A stretch of 64,000 nucleotides of DNA. Source: Bacteroidales bacterium (lineage in GTDB: Bacteria > Bacteroidota > Bacteroidia > Bacteroidales > P3). Each line of letters opens with the position of its first letter. Position 1 is the stretch's first letter. Positions 44,357 to 54,251 of this stretch are shown in pieces. The position numbers were made by a program, and so were the translations under genes. The stretch is from contig JAFTBM010000024.1 of NCBI GenBank assembly GCA_017455205.1, positions 1-64,000 of the forward strand. Reading direction: 5' to 3'. The notes below the pieces were generated by a model that ran no database searches, was not told the DNA's origin, and worked only from the letters and a program-made list of their open reading frames with translations.

Positions 44357-45732
44357 ACATCAAGCAGCTCTATGCGGCCTACCTCCGCACACGCAAAGTA
44401 ACCACCGACTCGAGGCAGGTGGCATCGGGATGCCTCTTTTTCGCCCTCAAAGGCGAGCACTTCGATGGCAACCAGTATGTGCCGCAGGCACTTGAGGCGG
44501 GTGCCACCCTGTGTGTTACCAGCGACAGCCGCTATGCCGCCGACAGCCGCTGCTGGGTGGTGGAGGATGTGCTGGCCACCCTGCAGGCTCTGGCCGCCGA
44601 ACATCGGAGGCATCTCTCCATCCCCGTAATCGGCATCACTGGCACCAACGGCAAGACCACCACCAAGGAACTGGTAGCGGCAGTGCTTTCGCGACGCTAC
44701 CGCACGGCGGCCACCGCTGGCAACTTCAACAACCACCTCGGGGTGCCGCTGACGCTGCTGGCCATCCCGCCCGAGGCCGAGATAGCCATCGTGGAGATGG
44801 GGGCTAACCACCCAGGCGAGATAGCCGACCTCTGCCTCCTGTCCGACCCCGACTGCGGCCTCATCACCAACGTGGGTCATGCCCACCTCGAAGGCTTCGG
44901 CTCCTTCGAGGGTGTGGTGGAGACCAAGACGGCCCTCTACCGCCACCTGGCCTCACGCCGCGGCGTGGCCTTCGTCAATGCCGACGACATCCGCCTAACC
45001 AGCGAGGCCCTTCGCTTGGCCACACTCCACACGCAGGGAGCCGATCCCCTCATCCCTCCTGCCTCGCCTTTCGCACTGGCGACCATCGGTCAGGCTGCCC
45101 TCGGGGTGGTCAGCTACGGTGCAGCCGAGGATGCCGAAGTCCACGGAAGCTACGTGGGCAGCAGCCCCTACATGGAGTTCTATTTTGAAGTGGCCGACCG
45201 CGTCTACCGCGTGCATAGCCACCTGCTGGGAGCCTACAACTTTGCCAACTGCATGGCCGCTGTGGCCGTGGGGCTGCACTTCGGCGTTGAGCCTTGGGAC
45301 ATCAAGGATGCCATCGAGGCTTATATCCCCTCCAACCACCGCTCGGAATACAAGGAGACCGCACGCGGCAACCGCCTCTACCTCGACTGCTACAATGCCA
45401 ACCCTTCAAGCATGGCGGCAGCCATTGCAGCCTTCGCCGAGATGGTTGCCCCAGGGCGCAAGATGGCTATCATCGGCGGAATGCACGAGCTGGGCAGCGA
45501 CGAGCACTGCGAACACCAGTTGCTGGTGCAGCGCCTCGCCGAGTGCCACCTCGACCGCTGCCTGCTGGTAGGCCCAGAGTTCGAAGGCATCAGTCTGCCA
45601 CCCGAGATGCAACTCTTCGCCACCACCGACGAGCTGCTTGGCTGGCTCGGGAGCCATACGGTGACCAATGCCACCGTGCTGGTCAAAGGCTCCAACACCA
45701 ACCGTCTTTGGTCGGTGGAAGAGTTCCTCTGA
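44353..45732 (+). CDS. murF: UDP-N-acetylmuramoyl-tripeptide:D-Ala-D-Ala ligase MurF
   Basis: The 459-residue cytosolic ligase completes the peptidoglycan precursor. It has the Mur-type N-terminal substrate domain, the ATP loop GITGTNGKTTTKE (about 95-107), EMGANHPGEIADL and the C-terminal DCYNANPSSMAAAI domain. The frame is open further upstream to 44191 inside tcdA, but MNIKQLYAAYLRTRKVTTDS is the proper start. It is coupled to tcdA by an ATGA overlap. The other mur genes are elsewhere. Confidence 0.95.
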   Translation: MNIKQLYAAYLRTRKVTTDSRQVASGCLFFALKGEHFDGNQYVPQALEAGATLCVTSDSRYAADSRCWVVEDVLATLQALAAEHRRHLSIPVIGITGTNGKTTTKELVAAVLSRRYRTAATAGNFNNHLGVPLTLLAIPPEAEIAIVEMGANHPGEIADLCLLSDPDCGLITNVGHAHLEGFGSFEGVVETKTALYRHLASRRGVAFVNADDIRLTSEALRLATLHTQGADPLIPPASPFALATIGQAALGVVSYGAAEDAEVHGSYVGSSPYMEFYFEVADRVYRVHSHLLGAYNFANCMAAVAVGLHFGVEPWDIKDAIEAYIPSNHRSEYKETARGNRLYLDCYNANPSSMAAAIAAFAEMVAPGRKMAIIGGMHELGSDEHCEHQLLVQRLAECHLDRCLLVGPEFEGISLPPEMQLFATTDELLGWLGSHTVTNATVLVKGSNTNRLWSVEEFL

Positions 45733-45800
45733 GCCTGATAGCGAGTGCGATAGCTTAATATCCGCCTCTTTCCCCCACACAAAATCACCATTTTTGGCTA

Positions 45801-45831
45801 TTGTGCAGATGGGTGGGTGAGCCTAACTTTG
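45801..45831 (+). promoter_or_regulatory. Promoter of the calycin-hmu operon
   Basis: TTG (45801-45803), 20 bp, then TAACTTTG (45824-45831), a good Bacteroidetes promoter. It lies 70 bp before the ATG at 45902. I did not find a clear Fur-box-like palindrome near it. Confidence 0.55.
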
Positions 45832-45901
45832 CAACATCCAACAGTTGGATTGCATGCAAACAAACTCACTGAAAACCAAACATCAAAACAAACACAAAGC
45901 C

Positions 45902-46381
45902 ATGAAAAAGACCTATTATTTCATCCTTTCGGCCGCCCTGCTGCTGGGCGGAGTCTTCGCCTCGTGCGATAAAGACGATGAGGAAACCACCCCCACCACG
46001 ACGACAACCACCACCGATGTGGCCAGTGCAGTGGTTGGAAGCTATGAGGGCACCCTCATCCAGTCGGTAGGAACAAGTGTCGACACTGTGTCCGCCACCA
46101 TCACGCTCACCAAGGAGAGTGCCTCCACCGTCAAGGTGCAGATCCCTGCCTACGGCGAAGGCCGCATGGCCATGTCAGCCTTCGGCATTGAAGGGGTGGC
46201 TGTGGCCAAATCGAATAACGACTACACACTTACCAAAGAGTCCTACAGCGTTACGCCTGCCTCGACCGAATATAAAGGTTCGCTCAGCGGCACGGTGAAG
46301 GGCGGCAAGCTCGCGCTCGACTACACCGTTACGCCCGGTGCCATGCCGATGGCCATCAACTTCAACTTCTCACAAGACTGA
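45902..46381 (+). CDS. Calycin-like lipoprotein upstream of hmuY
   Basis: The 159-residue protein starts MKKTYYFILSAALLLGGVFA with lipobox Cys in FASCDKD. After a Thr-rich linker (TPTTTTTTTDV) comes a beta-rich domain (VVGSYEGTLIQSVG, SLSGTVKGGKLALDYTVTPG) resembling the calycin-like domain of small Bacteroidetes lipoproteins. It ends 5 bp before hmuY and shares its promoter, so it is probably part of the haem-uptake operon as a surface ligand-binding lipoprotein. An in-frame ATG at 45845 is less likely. Confidence 0.75.
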   Translation: MKKTYYFILSAALLLGGVFASCDKDDEETTPTTTTTTTDVASAVVGSYEGTLIQSVGTSVDTVSATITLTKESASTVKVQIPAYGEGRMAMSAFGIEGVAVAKSNNDYTLTKESYSVTPASTEYKGSLSGTVKGGKLALDYTVTPGAMPMAINFNFSQD

Positions 46382-46386
46382 AGCAG

Positions 46387-47043
46387 GTGAAAACCACTTG
46401 CCTGTTTTTAGTGCCAGCACTGGCAGTACTGACCTCATGCAACGGCCTTTTCGGCGGCATCTACGATGAGTTTGACGCCGCCGAAAAGCCTGCTGCATCC
46501 AGTTGCTTCATCGCCCGAGATGCCGATGGAAAAGGAGGAACACTGCAGGTGGATGTGCGCCCTTATACCACCTGGACATTTCTCGACCTGCACGCCTTGC
46601 AAGCCGACACAGCCAACACCGCCGACAGCCTCGCCTCCGCCGACCCACCTTTCGCCTGGGACATTGCCCTCCACCGCTGGGATGTGAAAACCCACGGCGG
46701 AAGTGCACTGTCCAGCAACTACGGCAGCGTGGAGGAAGCTGTGAGTGCTGGAACATTGCCTGCGGAAGCATTTGTGGCCGATGTGGACAGTGCGGTGGTG
46801 GTGGACATGTCCACCATGATGGAAGGCTACCTCGGCTACAGCCAGTCGATGGTCAACCCCGTGCTTTCGCAATGGATCGACATCGACACACGCGAGATGC
46901 CCCCCATCTACACCCTCTCGGGTCGGGTGTATATCGTCCAGCTGACCGACGGCACACGTGCTGCCCTGCAGTTCACCAACTACATGGACGATGCTTCGCG
47001 CAAAGGATTCGCCACCATCCGCTACCGTTATCCACTACCTTAA
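46387..47043 (+). CDS. hmuY: HmuY-like haem-binding lipoprotein
   Basis: The 218-residue protein starts at a GTG. The signal and lipobox (LAVLTSCNG) point to an outer-membrane lipoprotein. The HmuY-fold motifs include FDAAEKPAASSCFIARDADG, PPFAWDIALHRWDVKTHGGS and WIDIDTREMPPIYTLSGRVY. HmuY family proteins bind haem at the surface and hand it to HmuR. The usual pair of haem ligands varies among Bacteroidetes homologues and cannot be fixed here. It lies 5 bp downstream of the calycin-like gene and 12 bp upstream of the receptor gene. Confidence 0.88.
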   Translation: MKTTCLFLVPALAVLTSCNGLFGGIYDEFDAAEKPAASSCFIARDADGKGGTLQVDVRPYTTWTFLDLHALQADTANTADSLASADPPFAWDIALHRWDVKTHGGSALSSNYGSVEEAVSAGTLPAEAFVADVDSAVVVDMSTMMEGYLGYSQSMVNPVLSQWIDIDTREMPPIYTLSGRVYIVQLTDGTRAALQFTNYMDDASRKGFATIRYRYPLP

Positions 47044-47055
47044 TCGAAGCCCCTT

Positions 47056-49191
47056 ATGAGCCTCCGCATACCCATTCTCTCCTTTCTACTCATCGCCCTC
47101 GCACTGCCCAGCGTGGCACAGCGTACCCTGCATGGCACCATCAGCACCACGCAAGGAGAGGCTCTTTGGGGAGCCACCGTCAAGGTCAAAGAGCATCCTA
47201 CACTGGGTGCCGTCAGCGACCGCCACGGCCACTACACGATCACCCTGCCCGACACCTCGGCCTATACCCTCGAAGTCTCGATGATGGGTATGGCCTCCCA
47301 AGCGCGTTCCACCACCGAGGCAGAGCGAGGAAAACTCGACTTCAAGCTTAAAGAAGAGCGGCGCACACTGGAGACGGTGGTCGTTACTGCCACCCGCACA
47401 CCAAAATTGCTCAAGGACGTACCCATCGTCACCCGCGTCATCGCCGAGCAGGAAATCAAAGACCTTGACCTCACGGGTATCCAAGACCTCCTGCAGACAG
47501 AGCTGCCGGGCATCGAGTTCACCTACTCGATGAACCAGCAAGTCTCGCTCAACATGCAAGGCTTCGGGGGCAACAGCGTGCTCTTCCTTGTCGATGGGGA
47601 ACGGCTGGCGGGGGAGACGCTCGACAACATCGACTATTCGCGCCTGGGACTGGAAGACGCTGGACGCGTGGAGATAGTGAAAGGTGCCGCCTCGTCGCTC
47701 TATGGTTCCAATGCCGTGGGCGGCGTGGTGAACATCATCTCGCGCCACGATGATGCACCGTGGTCGCTCAACCTCAACACCCGCTACGGATCCCACCGCG
47801 ACCTGCGCTACGGTGCAAACCTCGGCCTGCACCACAAGTGGCTGTCGAGCCAGACTAACGTACAGGCTACCTCGTGCGACCCCATCAAGATGCCCAACAG
47901 CGGCGACTTCAGCACCATCTACGGCAACCGCACCCTCAACGCCAAGCAGCGCTTCGTGCTGACGCCAGTGGAGCAATTGCGACTCACCCTGCGTGGAGGC
48001 TACTTCTTCCGCGAACGCCAATCCTCACAGCCAAGCTACGACCGCTACCGCGACTTCGCAGGCGGTGCCAAGGCCGACTACACCATCGACTCGGTCAATG
48101 ACCTCTCGCTCGCCTACGCCTTCGACCAATACGACAAGAGCGACTATGCCGTCGGCAGCGGCCTCGACGTGCGCAACTACAGCAACGTGCAACACACCCT
48201 GCGCGGCATCTTCAACCACACCTTCCTCCATAACGGCACCCTTACTGCTGGAGGCGACTTTATGCGCGACTACCTAATGAGCTACCAGTTCGCCGCCACC
48301 AACCGAGCCTACACCCAATACACAGCCGATGCCTTCGCCCAGTGGGACTTCTCCCCCCAGCGATGGCTCAACATCGTGGTCGCCGCCCGCTACGACTACT
48401 ATTCCGAGGCCACAGCCTCCCACTTCTCGCCCAAAGTGAACCTCATGTTCAAGCTCCCCAAATCGTGGTCAATCCGAGCATCCTACGCCAACGGTTTCCG
48501 TGCACCTACGCTCAAGGAGATGCACATGAACTTCGACATGGCTAACATCTTCATGATCTACGGCAACCCCGACCTTAAGCCCGAGGTAAGCCACAACTTC
48601 AACGCCACCTTCGCCTACGACCAACCCACCTACAGCCTCACCGCCATGCCCTTCTTCAACCGCGTCAGCCAACGCATCACCACTCTGTGGAACCAAGCCC
48701 GTGGCGGTATGGTATACGAAAACATGACGCCCACCAGCATCTCGGGTATTGACCTCAGTGCCTCGGTGCGCTGGGAGTGTGGCCTCGGTGCAAGACTTTC
48801 GGCAGTCTACACCCACGAAAGCCTCTCCGAAGGTGGCCTACGCACCTCCTCTACACGTCCGCTGACCGCCACTGCCCGCCTCGACTACACCCACCACAGC
48901 CGCTCTTGGCGCTACAACATCGGCATCAGCGGGCGTGCACTCTCGGCAGTTACCGTTGATGAATACACCAAGCTCACCGACCCCTCGCAGACCGAAGAGC
49001 AACGCTATCCAGCCTATACACTCTGGAAACTCAACGCATCCCTCCGCTACTTCCGTGGCATCACCTGCACTCTCACCATCGACAATATCTTCAACTACCG
49101 ACCCTCCTACTACTACAGCAACTCGCCTGCTACCACTGGCACTACCATAGCCCTCGGTGGCTCTATCGACATTGACCAACTATTCAGATAA
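47056..49191 (+). CDS. hmuR: TonB-dependent haem receptor HmuR
   Basis: The 711-residue outer-membrane receptor has a signal peptide (PILSFLLIALALPSVAQ), a carboxypeptidase-regulatory-like domain at about 22-95 (VAQRTLHGTISTTQGEALWG), a plug starting near 110 (LETVVVTATRTPKLLKDVPI) and a barrel. The NPDL motif (about residue 504) and FRAP (about 481, the YRAP equivalent) are the haem-receptor signatures known from HmuR. It should import haem or haem-derived iron using TonB energy. It is followed by hmuS 13 bp downstream. Confidence 0.93.
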   Translation: MSLRIPILSFLLIALALPSVAQRTLHGTISTTQGEALWGATVKVKEHPTLGAVSDRHGHYTITLPDTSAYTLEVSMMGMASQARSTTEAERGKLDFKLKEERRTLETVVVTATRTPKLLKDVPIVTRVIAEQEIKDLDLTGIQDLLQTELPGIEFTYSMNQQVSLNMQGFGGNSVLFLVDGERLAGETLDNIDYSRLGLEDAGRVEIVKGAASSLYGSNAVGGVVNIISRHDDAPWSLNLNTRYGSHRDLRYGANLGLHHKWLSSQTNVQATSCDPIKMPNSGDFSTIYGNRTLNAKQRFVLTPVEQLRLTLRGGYFFRERQSSQPSYDRYRDFAGGAKADYTIDSVNDLSLAYAFDQYDKSDYAVGSGLDVRNYSNVQHTLRGIFNHTFLHNGTLTAGGDFMRDYLMSYQFAATNRAYTQYTADAFAQWDFSPQRWLNIVVAARYDYYSEATASHFSPKVNLMFKLPKSWSIRASYANGFRAPTLKEMHMNFDMANIFMIYGNPDLKPEVSHNFNATFAYDQPTYSLTAMPFFNRVSQRITTLWNQARGGMVYENMTPTSISGIDLSASVRWECGLGARLSAVYTHESLSEGGLRTSSTRPLTATARLDYTHHSRSWRYNIGISGRALSAVTVDEYTKLTDPSQTEEQRYPAYTLWKLNASLRYFRGITCTLTIDNIFNYRPSYYYSNSPATTGTTIALGGSIDIDQLFR

Positions 49192-49204
49192 CACACATAT
49201 CAGC

Positions 49205-52200
49205 ATGGGAAAGATACACCTCGCCTCTTGGTTCAAACAGCATCGTAAGCCTGTCCTTATCGGCCTCGCCTCGGTAGCCGTGCTCGTGGCCATCATCTGC
49301 GTCTGGAACCTCTGGTTCGCTCCAACGCGCATCGCCTTCGTCAATTATCAGGCCACTACCCTCGGACAGATTGTCAAAAGCAACAATAGCTCCTTTATCA
49401 AAATCGAAGAGGTGCCGACCGAAGACTTGAGCCGTCTGCGCCACGCCGACATGGTGATGGTGAATGGTATGGGTCTTCGCCTCACCGCCGACCAACGCCA
49501 GCAGGTGGAGGATGCCGCTATGCACACACCCATGCTCACCACCGCAGCTACCGACCCGCAGAACTACATCGTCAGCCTCGACAGCACCGTCGCCGACAGC
49601 CTCACCCGCTACCTAAATAGTGGTGGACGCGGCAACTACCGCAACATGCTGCTTTTCATCCGCCGCCATATTGACGGCAAGCGTGCTTTCTGCGACGAAC
49701 CCGCCCTGGTGGTGTCTCCCACCCGCTACCGCCTCTATCACCCCAACATCGCCCATCCCGATGAAGAGGAAGAAGGCTTCTCCAGCGTGAAAGACTATGA
49801 GGCTTACCTCCACCAAGCAGATCTCCTCGCCGAAGGCCGCCCCCACATCGTCATCACTGGACAAATGGGCGACCCTACCGACCTCATCGCTGCCCTCGAG
49901 GACAGTGGCATGGTGGTCTACCCCGTCCGCTCCATGCGTCCGTTCGTCCTTTCGGGGCAGATTGACTCTGTAGCCCCCTCGGCCATCATCAACATGGCTC
50001 ACGGGCGGCTGGGCGACTACATGACCTCATGGCTCACCGCCCACAACATTCCCCTCTTCACCACCGTCTACATCCCCCAACTGACCGCCGACTGGCTCGC
50101 CGACCCCACAGGCATGAGCGGCGGCTTTCTCAGCCAAAGCATCGTTACCACCGAAATCGATGGTGCTATCCGCCCTTACGCTCTCTTCGCCCACCGCATC
50201 GGCAAGGAGGGCATACAGGAAATCTACGCCATGCCCGACCGCTTACGTGACTTTGTCCAAATGCTCCAAAACCACCTCTCCCTCCAGCGCAAGGCTAATG
50301 CCGACAAGCACATCGCCATCTACTACTTCAAGGGACCTGGCCAAAGTGCACTGACCGCCTCGGGTCTTGAGGTCATCCCCTCGCTCTACAACTTCCTCCT
50401 CCGCCTCAAAGCCGAGGGGTACCGCGTGGACAACCTACCAACCTCGCCCGAGGCTCTCGCCGCCCAAATCCAGCAGCAAGGTGCAGTGCTGGGCACCTAT
50501 GCCGAAGGAGCCTTCGACCGCTACCTCCAACAGGGCAACCCACAACTGGTAACCGCCGACCAATATGCCCAGTGGGCCACCGCCGCCCTGCCACCCGAGC
50601 TGCAATCCGCTGTCGCCACCCTCTACGGCTCTTTCCCGGGCGAATATATGGCCACCCCCGACGGCCACTTGGCCGTAGCTCGCCTTCAGTTCGGCAACAT
50701 CGTCCTCCTTCCCCAACCCATGGCTGGCCTCGGGAGCAACATTTTCCAAATCGTCCACGGCACCGAGCAAGCCCCCCCCTACCCCTACATCGCATCCTAC
50801 CTCTGGACACGCTTCGGCTTCAAGGCCGATGCCATCGTCCATTTCGGCACTCATGGTAGCCTGGAATACACCCCCCGCAAGCAAGCCGCCCTCGGCTCAT
50901 TCGACTGGCCCGACCGCCTCATCGGTCTCCTCCCCCACCTATACCTCTACACCGCAGGCAACGTCGGCGAGAGCCTCATTGCCAAACGCCGCTCCTACGC
51001 CACCCTCGTCTCCCACCTCACCTCCCCCTTCCTCGACAATGGCACTCGCAGCACCTATCGTCAGCTCTCCGAGGCTATCAAGAGCTACTACCACCTGCTT
51101 GAACTCGGCCACCCCGCCGAGCCACAATCCCTCGCCGTCAAGCGCATCGCCGTCGGCATGGGGCTGCACCGTGCCCTCGAACTCGACAGCAACCTCACCA
51201 TCCCCTGGGATGAGGCCACTATCACCCGCCTCGACAACTTCGCCGAGGAGCTCTCCGAGGAGAAGATGACTGGCCGCCCCTACACCCTCGGCCAACCCTA
51301 CACCACCGCCGACATCGAAAGCAGCGTCCGCCACATCTGCACCGACCCCATTGCCTATAGCCTCCTCGCCCTCGACAAGCTGCGCGGCACAGCCTCCGCC
51401 GATGCCGAAAAGCACAAAAGCCTCTTCACCCAACGCTACCTCATGCCCGCCCGTCAGCTGGTCGACCGCCTACTCGCCAACCCCGCTGCCGCCACCGACC
51501 AGCTCGTATGCCAAGTGGCTTCCATCAGTCAGGCCGACCTCGACCACGCCCGCGAAGTCCATGCCGCCCACCAGCCCGTTGATATGATGAGCATGATGAT
51601 GTCTATGGCCGATGAGATGCCTGGTCAGGCTCGCGCTACCGATGGTAGTGCCATGAAGCCTCGCAACCCCAACCAGCAGGCTATGCGGCGTATGACCCGT
51701 GGCATGAATCCCGAAAAAGCCATGAAGATGGCCAAGATGATGGGAGCCAGCGACGAGGCTTTGGCCAAAATGAAAGCCGCTATGGCCGATACCGCAACCG
51801 CCACCCCCGCACCGCAACCCACCATTCCCACCATGTCCGACGAAGAGCGACGCGACCTGCAACGCAGCGAAGCCATCATTGAAATTGAGCGCACCCTCCT
51901 CAACGTAGGCCGCTATCGTTCCCTCCTGCTCACCTCGCCCCGCGCCGAACTCGATGCCCTCATCAATGCCCTTGCTGGCGGCTTCACCGCTCCCTCGCCT
52001 GGCGGCGACCCGATAGTGAACCCCAACGTCCTCCCCACCGGCCGTAATCTCTATGGCATCAACGCAGAAAACACTCCCACCGAATCGGCCTGGGAGAAAG
52101 GTCGCCTGCTGGCCGACAACACCCTCGCCCTCTACCGCGAGCGCCACCACGACAGCCTCCCCCGCAAGGTGAGCTACACCCTCTGGAGCGGCGAGTTCAT

Positions 52201-53539
52201 CGAGACCGAAGGAGCCACCATCGCCCAGGTGCTCTACATGCTCGGCGTCGAGCCCATCCGCGATGCTTTTGGACGGGTAACCGACCTCCGCCTCATCCCC
52301 GCAGCCGAGCTCGGACGCCCCCGCATAGATGTCTGCGTGCAGACCAGCGGCCAGCTGCGCGACCTCGCTGCCTCACGCCTCTTCCTCATCGACCGCGCTG
52401 TGCGCATGGCTGCCGAGGCCGACGACCCTGCCGACAACTACGTCAGCGATGGCATCCGCGCCAGCGAGCGCCACCTGACCGAACGCGGCCTCTCGCCCAG
52501 CCAAGCACGCGAAGTGGCCGCCTACCGCGTCTTCGGTGGCATCGACGGCGGCTACGGCACTGGCATCCAAGGCATGGTGCAGGCTGGCGACCAATGGGAA
52601 GCCGAAAGCGAAATCGCCGAAACCTACCTCCACAATATGGGTGCCTACTACGGCAGTCAGGCCGACTGGGAACAACTCCACGCCGATGCCTTTGCCGCCG
52701 CCCTCGCTGGCACCGAGGCCGTGGTGCAACCCCGACAGAGCAACACCTGGGGGGCATTGAGCCTCGACCACGTCTACGAGTTCATGGGCAGCCTCAACCT
52801 CGCCGTGCGCCACCTCGATGGGCGCGACCCCGACGCCTACCTCGCCGACTACCGCAACCGCAACAACGCCCGCATGCAGGAGGTGAAAGAGGCCATCAGC
52901 GTCGAAAGTCGCACCACCCTCTTCAACCCCAACTACATCCGCCAGATGATGCAAGGCGGCTCCAGCGCAGCTGGCACCTTTGCCGAGCTGGTGCAGAACA
53001 CCTACGGCTGGAACGTCATGAAGCCACAGGCCATCGACAACCAAATGTGGGACGAGATATACGACGTCTACGTCAAGGACAAGCACCAACTGGGCATCCG
53101 CCACTACTTCGAGAGCCAAAACCCCGCCGCCCTGCAGGAGATGACCGCCACCATGATGGAATCAGCACGCAAAGGCATGTGGCAGGCCACCGATGCCCAA
53201 CTGGCCGACCTCGCTGCCCTCCATACCGACCTTGTCAATCACTATGCCCCAGCCTGCACCCCCTCGGTATGCAACAACGCCAAGCTGCACCAGTTCATTG
53301 CCGACCACGCCTCGCCCGAGCAAGCCGACCGCTACCGCCAGTCCATCACCTCAGTCCGCCAAGCCCCCACCCCCACCGATGACAAGGGCATGCGCCTCCA
53401 GCGCGAAACCCTCCAGTCCGAAGCCGAAAGCAACCGCACCTCGCTCAGCAACCTGCTGGTAGCCATCGGGGCAGCCGCAGTGCTTCTCCTCGCCGTAGCC
53501 CTCATCCTCCGCCGCCGCAAACGCAACGCCGACCAATAG
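49205..53539 (+). CDS. hmuS: HmuS, CobN-type membrane-anchored chelatase-like protein
   Basis: The 1444-residue protein is a CobN/magnesium-chelatase large-subunit homologue. N-terminal (LIGLASVAVLVAIICVWNLW, about 15-37) and C-terminal (LLVAIGAAAVLLLAVALILR) transmembrane anchors flank a large periplasmic body. CobN blocks are recognisable (VHFGTHGSLEYTPRKQAALG, AYRVFGGIDGGYGTGIQGM, SNTWGALSLDHVYEFMG). In haem-uptake operons such a protein is called HmuS and is reported to act as an anaerobic haem dechelatase, removing iron from haem. A Met-rich insert at about 793-858 holds 17 Met and is absent from cobalamin-pathway CobN. The start at 49205 is preferred over an upstream ATG inside hmuR. 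Confidence 0.9.
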   Translation: MGKIHLASWFKQHRKPVLIGLASVAVLVAIICVWNLWFAPTRIAFVNYQATTLGQIVKSNNSSFIKIEEVPTEDLSRLRHADMVMVNGMGLRLTADQRQQVEDAAMHTPMLTTAATDPQNYIVSLDSTVADSLTRYLNSGGRGNYRNMLLFIRRHIDGKRAFCDEPALVVSPTRYRLYHPNIAHPDEEEEGFSSVKDYEAYLHQADLLAEGRPHIVITGQMGDPTDLIAALEDSGMVVYPVRSMRPFVLSGQIDSVAPSAIINMAHGRLGDYMTSWLTAHNIPLFTTVYIPQLTADWLADPTGMSGGFLSQSIVTTEIDGAIRPYALFAHRIGKEGIQEIYAMPDRLRDFVQMLQNHLSLQRKANADKHIAIYYFKGPGQSALTASGLEVIPSLYNFLLRLKAEGYRVDNLPTSPEALAAQIQQQGAVLGTYAEGAFDRYLQQGNPQLVTADQYAQWATAALPPELQSAVATLYGSFPGEYMATPDGHLAVARLQFGNIVLLPQPMAGLGSNIFQIVHGTEQAPPYPYIASYLWTRFGFKADAIVHFGTHGSLEYTPRKQAALGSFDWPDRLIGLLPHLYLYTAGNVGESLIAKRRSYATLVSHLTSPFLDNGTRSTYRQLSEAIKSYYHLLELGHPAEPQSLAVKRIAVGMGLHRALELDSNLTIPWDEATITRLDNFAEELSEEKMTGRPYTLGQPYTTADIESSVRHICTDPIAYSLLALDKLRGTASADAEKHKSLFTQRYLMPARQLVDRLLANPAAATDQLVCQVASISQADLDHAREVHAAHQPVDMMSMMMSMADEMPGQARATDGSAMKPRNPNQQAMRRMTRGMNPEKAMKMAKMMGASDEALAKMKAAMADTATATPAPQPTIPTMSDEERRDLQRSEAIIEIERTLLNVGRYRSLLLTSPRAELDALINALAGGFTAPSPGGDPIVNPNVLPTGRNLYGINAENTPTESAWEKGRLLADNTLALYRERHHDSLPRKVSYTLWSGEFIETEGATIAQVLYMLGVEPIRDAFGRVTDLRLIPAAELGRPRIDVCVQTSGQLRDLAASRLFLIDRAVRMAAEADDPADNYVSDGIRASERHLTERGLSPSQAREVAAYRVFGGIDGGYGTGIQGMVQAGDQWEAESEIAETYLHNMGAYYGSQADWEQLHADAFAAALAGTEAVVQPRQSNTWGALSLDHVYEFMGSLNLAVRHLDGRDPDAYLADYRNRNNARMQEVKEAISVESRTTLFNPNYIRQMMQGGSSAAGTFAELVQNTYGWNVMKPQAIDNQMWDEIYDVYVKDKHQLGIRHYFESQNPAALQEMTATMMESARKGMWQATDAQLADLAALHTDLVNHYAPACTPSVCNNAKLHQFIADHASPEQADRYRQSITSVRQAPTPTDDKGMRLQRETLQSEAESNRTSLSNLLVAIGAAAVLLLAVALILRRRKRNADQ

Positions 53540-53541
53540 CC

Positions 53542-54222
53542 ATGCAATCCGTAGTCCTGCTCATCCTCCTCGCTGGCCTGGCCACATTCCTGCTCAAGCT
53601 GGGCTTCATGCCACGCTGGTGGCGACTGGCTTGGCTACTGCTCACCGCCATCGCCGTAGGGCTATCCTGGCCGCTGGCTGCTGCCCAAAGCAGCACCCAG
53701 ATAGCCGACTTCCTCGCCTCGCCCACTCTCATGGCCGATGCCGCCGCCCTCTGCACCCTCGAGGTGGCCCTCACCGTGGCCTTCTGCCTTTCGGCAATGG
53801 CCGATCCAAGCCACAAACGCTCCACCCGTCTGTTCCGCCACCTGCTACTGCTCTTCCCTGGCATCATCGCCTACCTCGCCCTCTTCAGCCTGCTCACCTG
53901 GCTGCTCTTCCAGCTGCCTGGCATCCCCTTCAGCCGCACCTCGTGGCTCATGGCTGCCTCCCTGCTGCTACTCCTTCCCCTGCTCTCGCGCGGACTGCTT
54001 TGGCTGTTGCCCGACCACTCCCTGCGCCTCGAGCTGCTCTTCCTCCTCGCCCTGCTCATCGGCGGCCTTGCCATCGTGGCCACCGTCAATGGGCGCACAG
54101 CCGTAGTGGGGCAGACCGCCGTCGAATGGCCACAGCTGCTCGGCCTGCTCCTCATCGTCGGCCTCGGCACCCTCGTCGGCCTAACCCTCCGCAAAATCAA
54201 ACCCCCAAAAAACAACCCCTAA
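53542..54222 (+). CDS. hmuT: HmuT-like membrane protein
   Basis: The 226-residue protein is almost entirely hydrophobic with about six to seven membrane helices (LLILLAGLATFLLKLGFMPR, HLLLLFPGIIAYLALFSLLTW, LELLFLLALLIGGLAIVATVN) and a Lys-rich end. It sits between hmuS (2 bp upstream) and hmuU, the HmuT position of the operon. Its biochemical role is unknown; it may be an inner-membrane partner of HmuS or of the HmuUV motor. The gene is bounded on its right by a short ATTCTCAATT repeat. Confidence 0.75.
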   Translation: MQSVVLLILLAGLATFLLKLGFMPRWWRLAWLLLTAIAVGLSWPLAAAQSSTQIADFLASPTLMADAAALCTLEVALTVAFCLSAMADPSHKRSTRLFRHLLLLFPGIIAYLALFSLLTWLLFQLPGIPFSRTSWLMAASLLLLLPLLSRGLLWLLPDHSLRLELLFLLALLIGGLAIVATVNGRTAVVGQTAVEWPQLLGLLLIVGLGTLVGLTLRKIKPPKNNP

Positions 54223-54225
54223 TTA

Positions 54226-54245
54226 TTCAATTCTCAATTCTCAAT
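54226..54245. repeat. Short ATTCTCAATT repeat inside the hmu operon
   Basis: TTCAATTCTCAATTCTCAAT lies in the 29-bp gap between hmuT and hmuU. It is the same AT repeat as at 5.1, 43.4 and 55.2-55.4 kb, so it shows that the element can sit inside an operon. Confidence 0.6.
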
Positions 54246-54251
54246 TAACCT

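Noticed and set aside
49205..53539. HmuS as a true cobalamin cobaltochelatase CobN
   Set aside because: It has membrane anchors at both ends and lies in a haem-uptake operon with no cobalamin genes.
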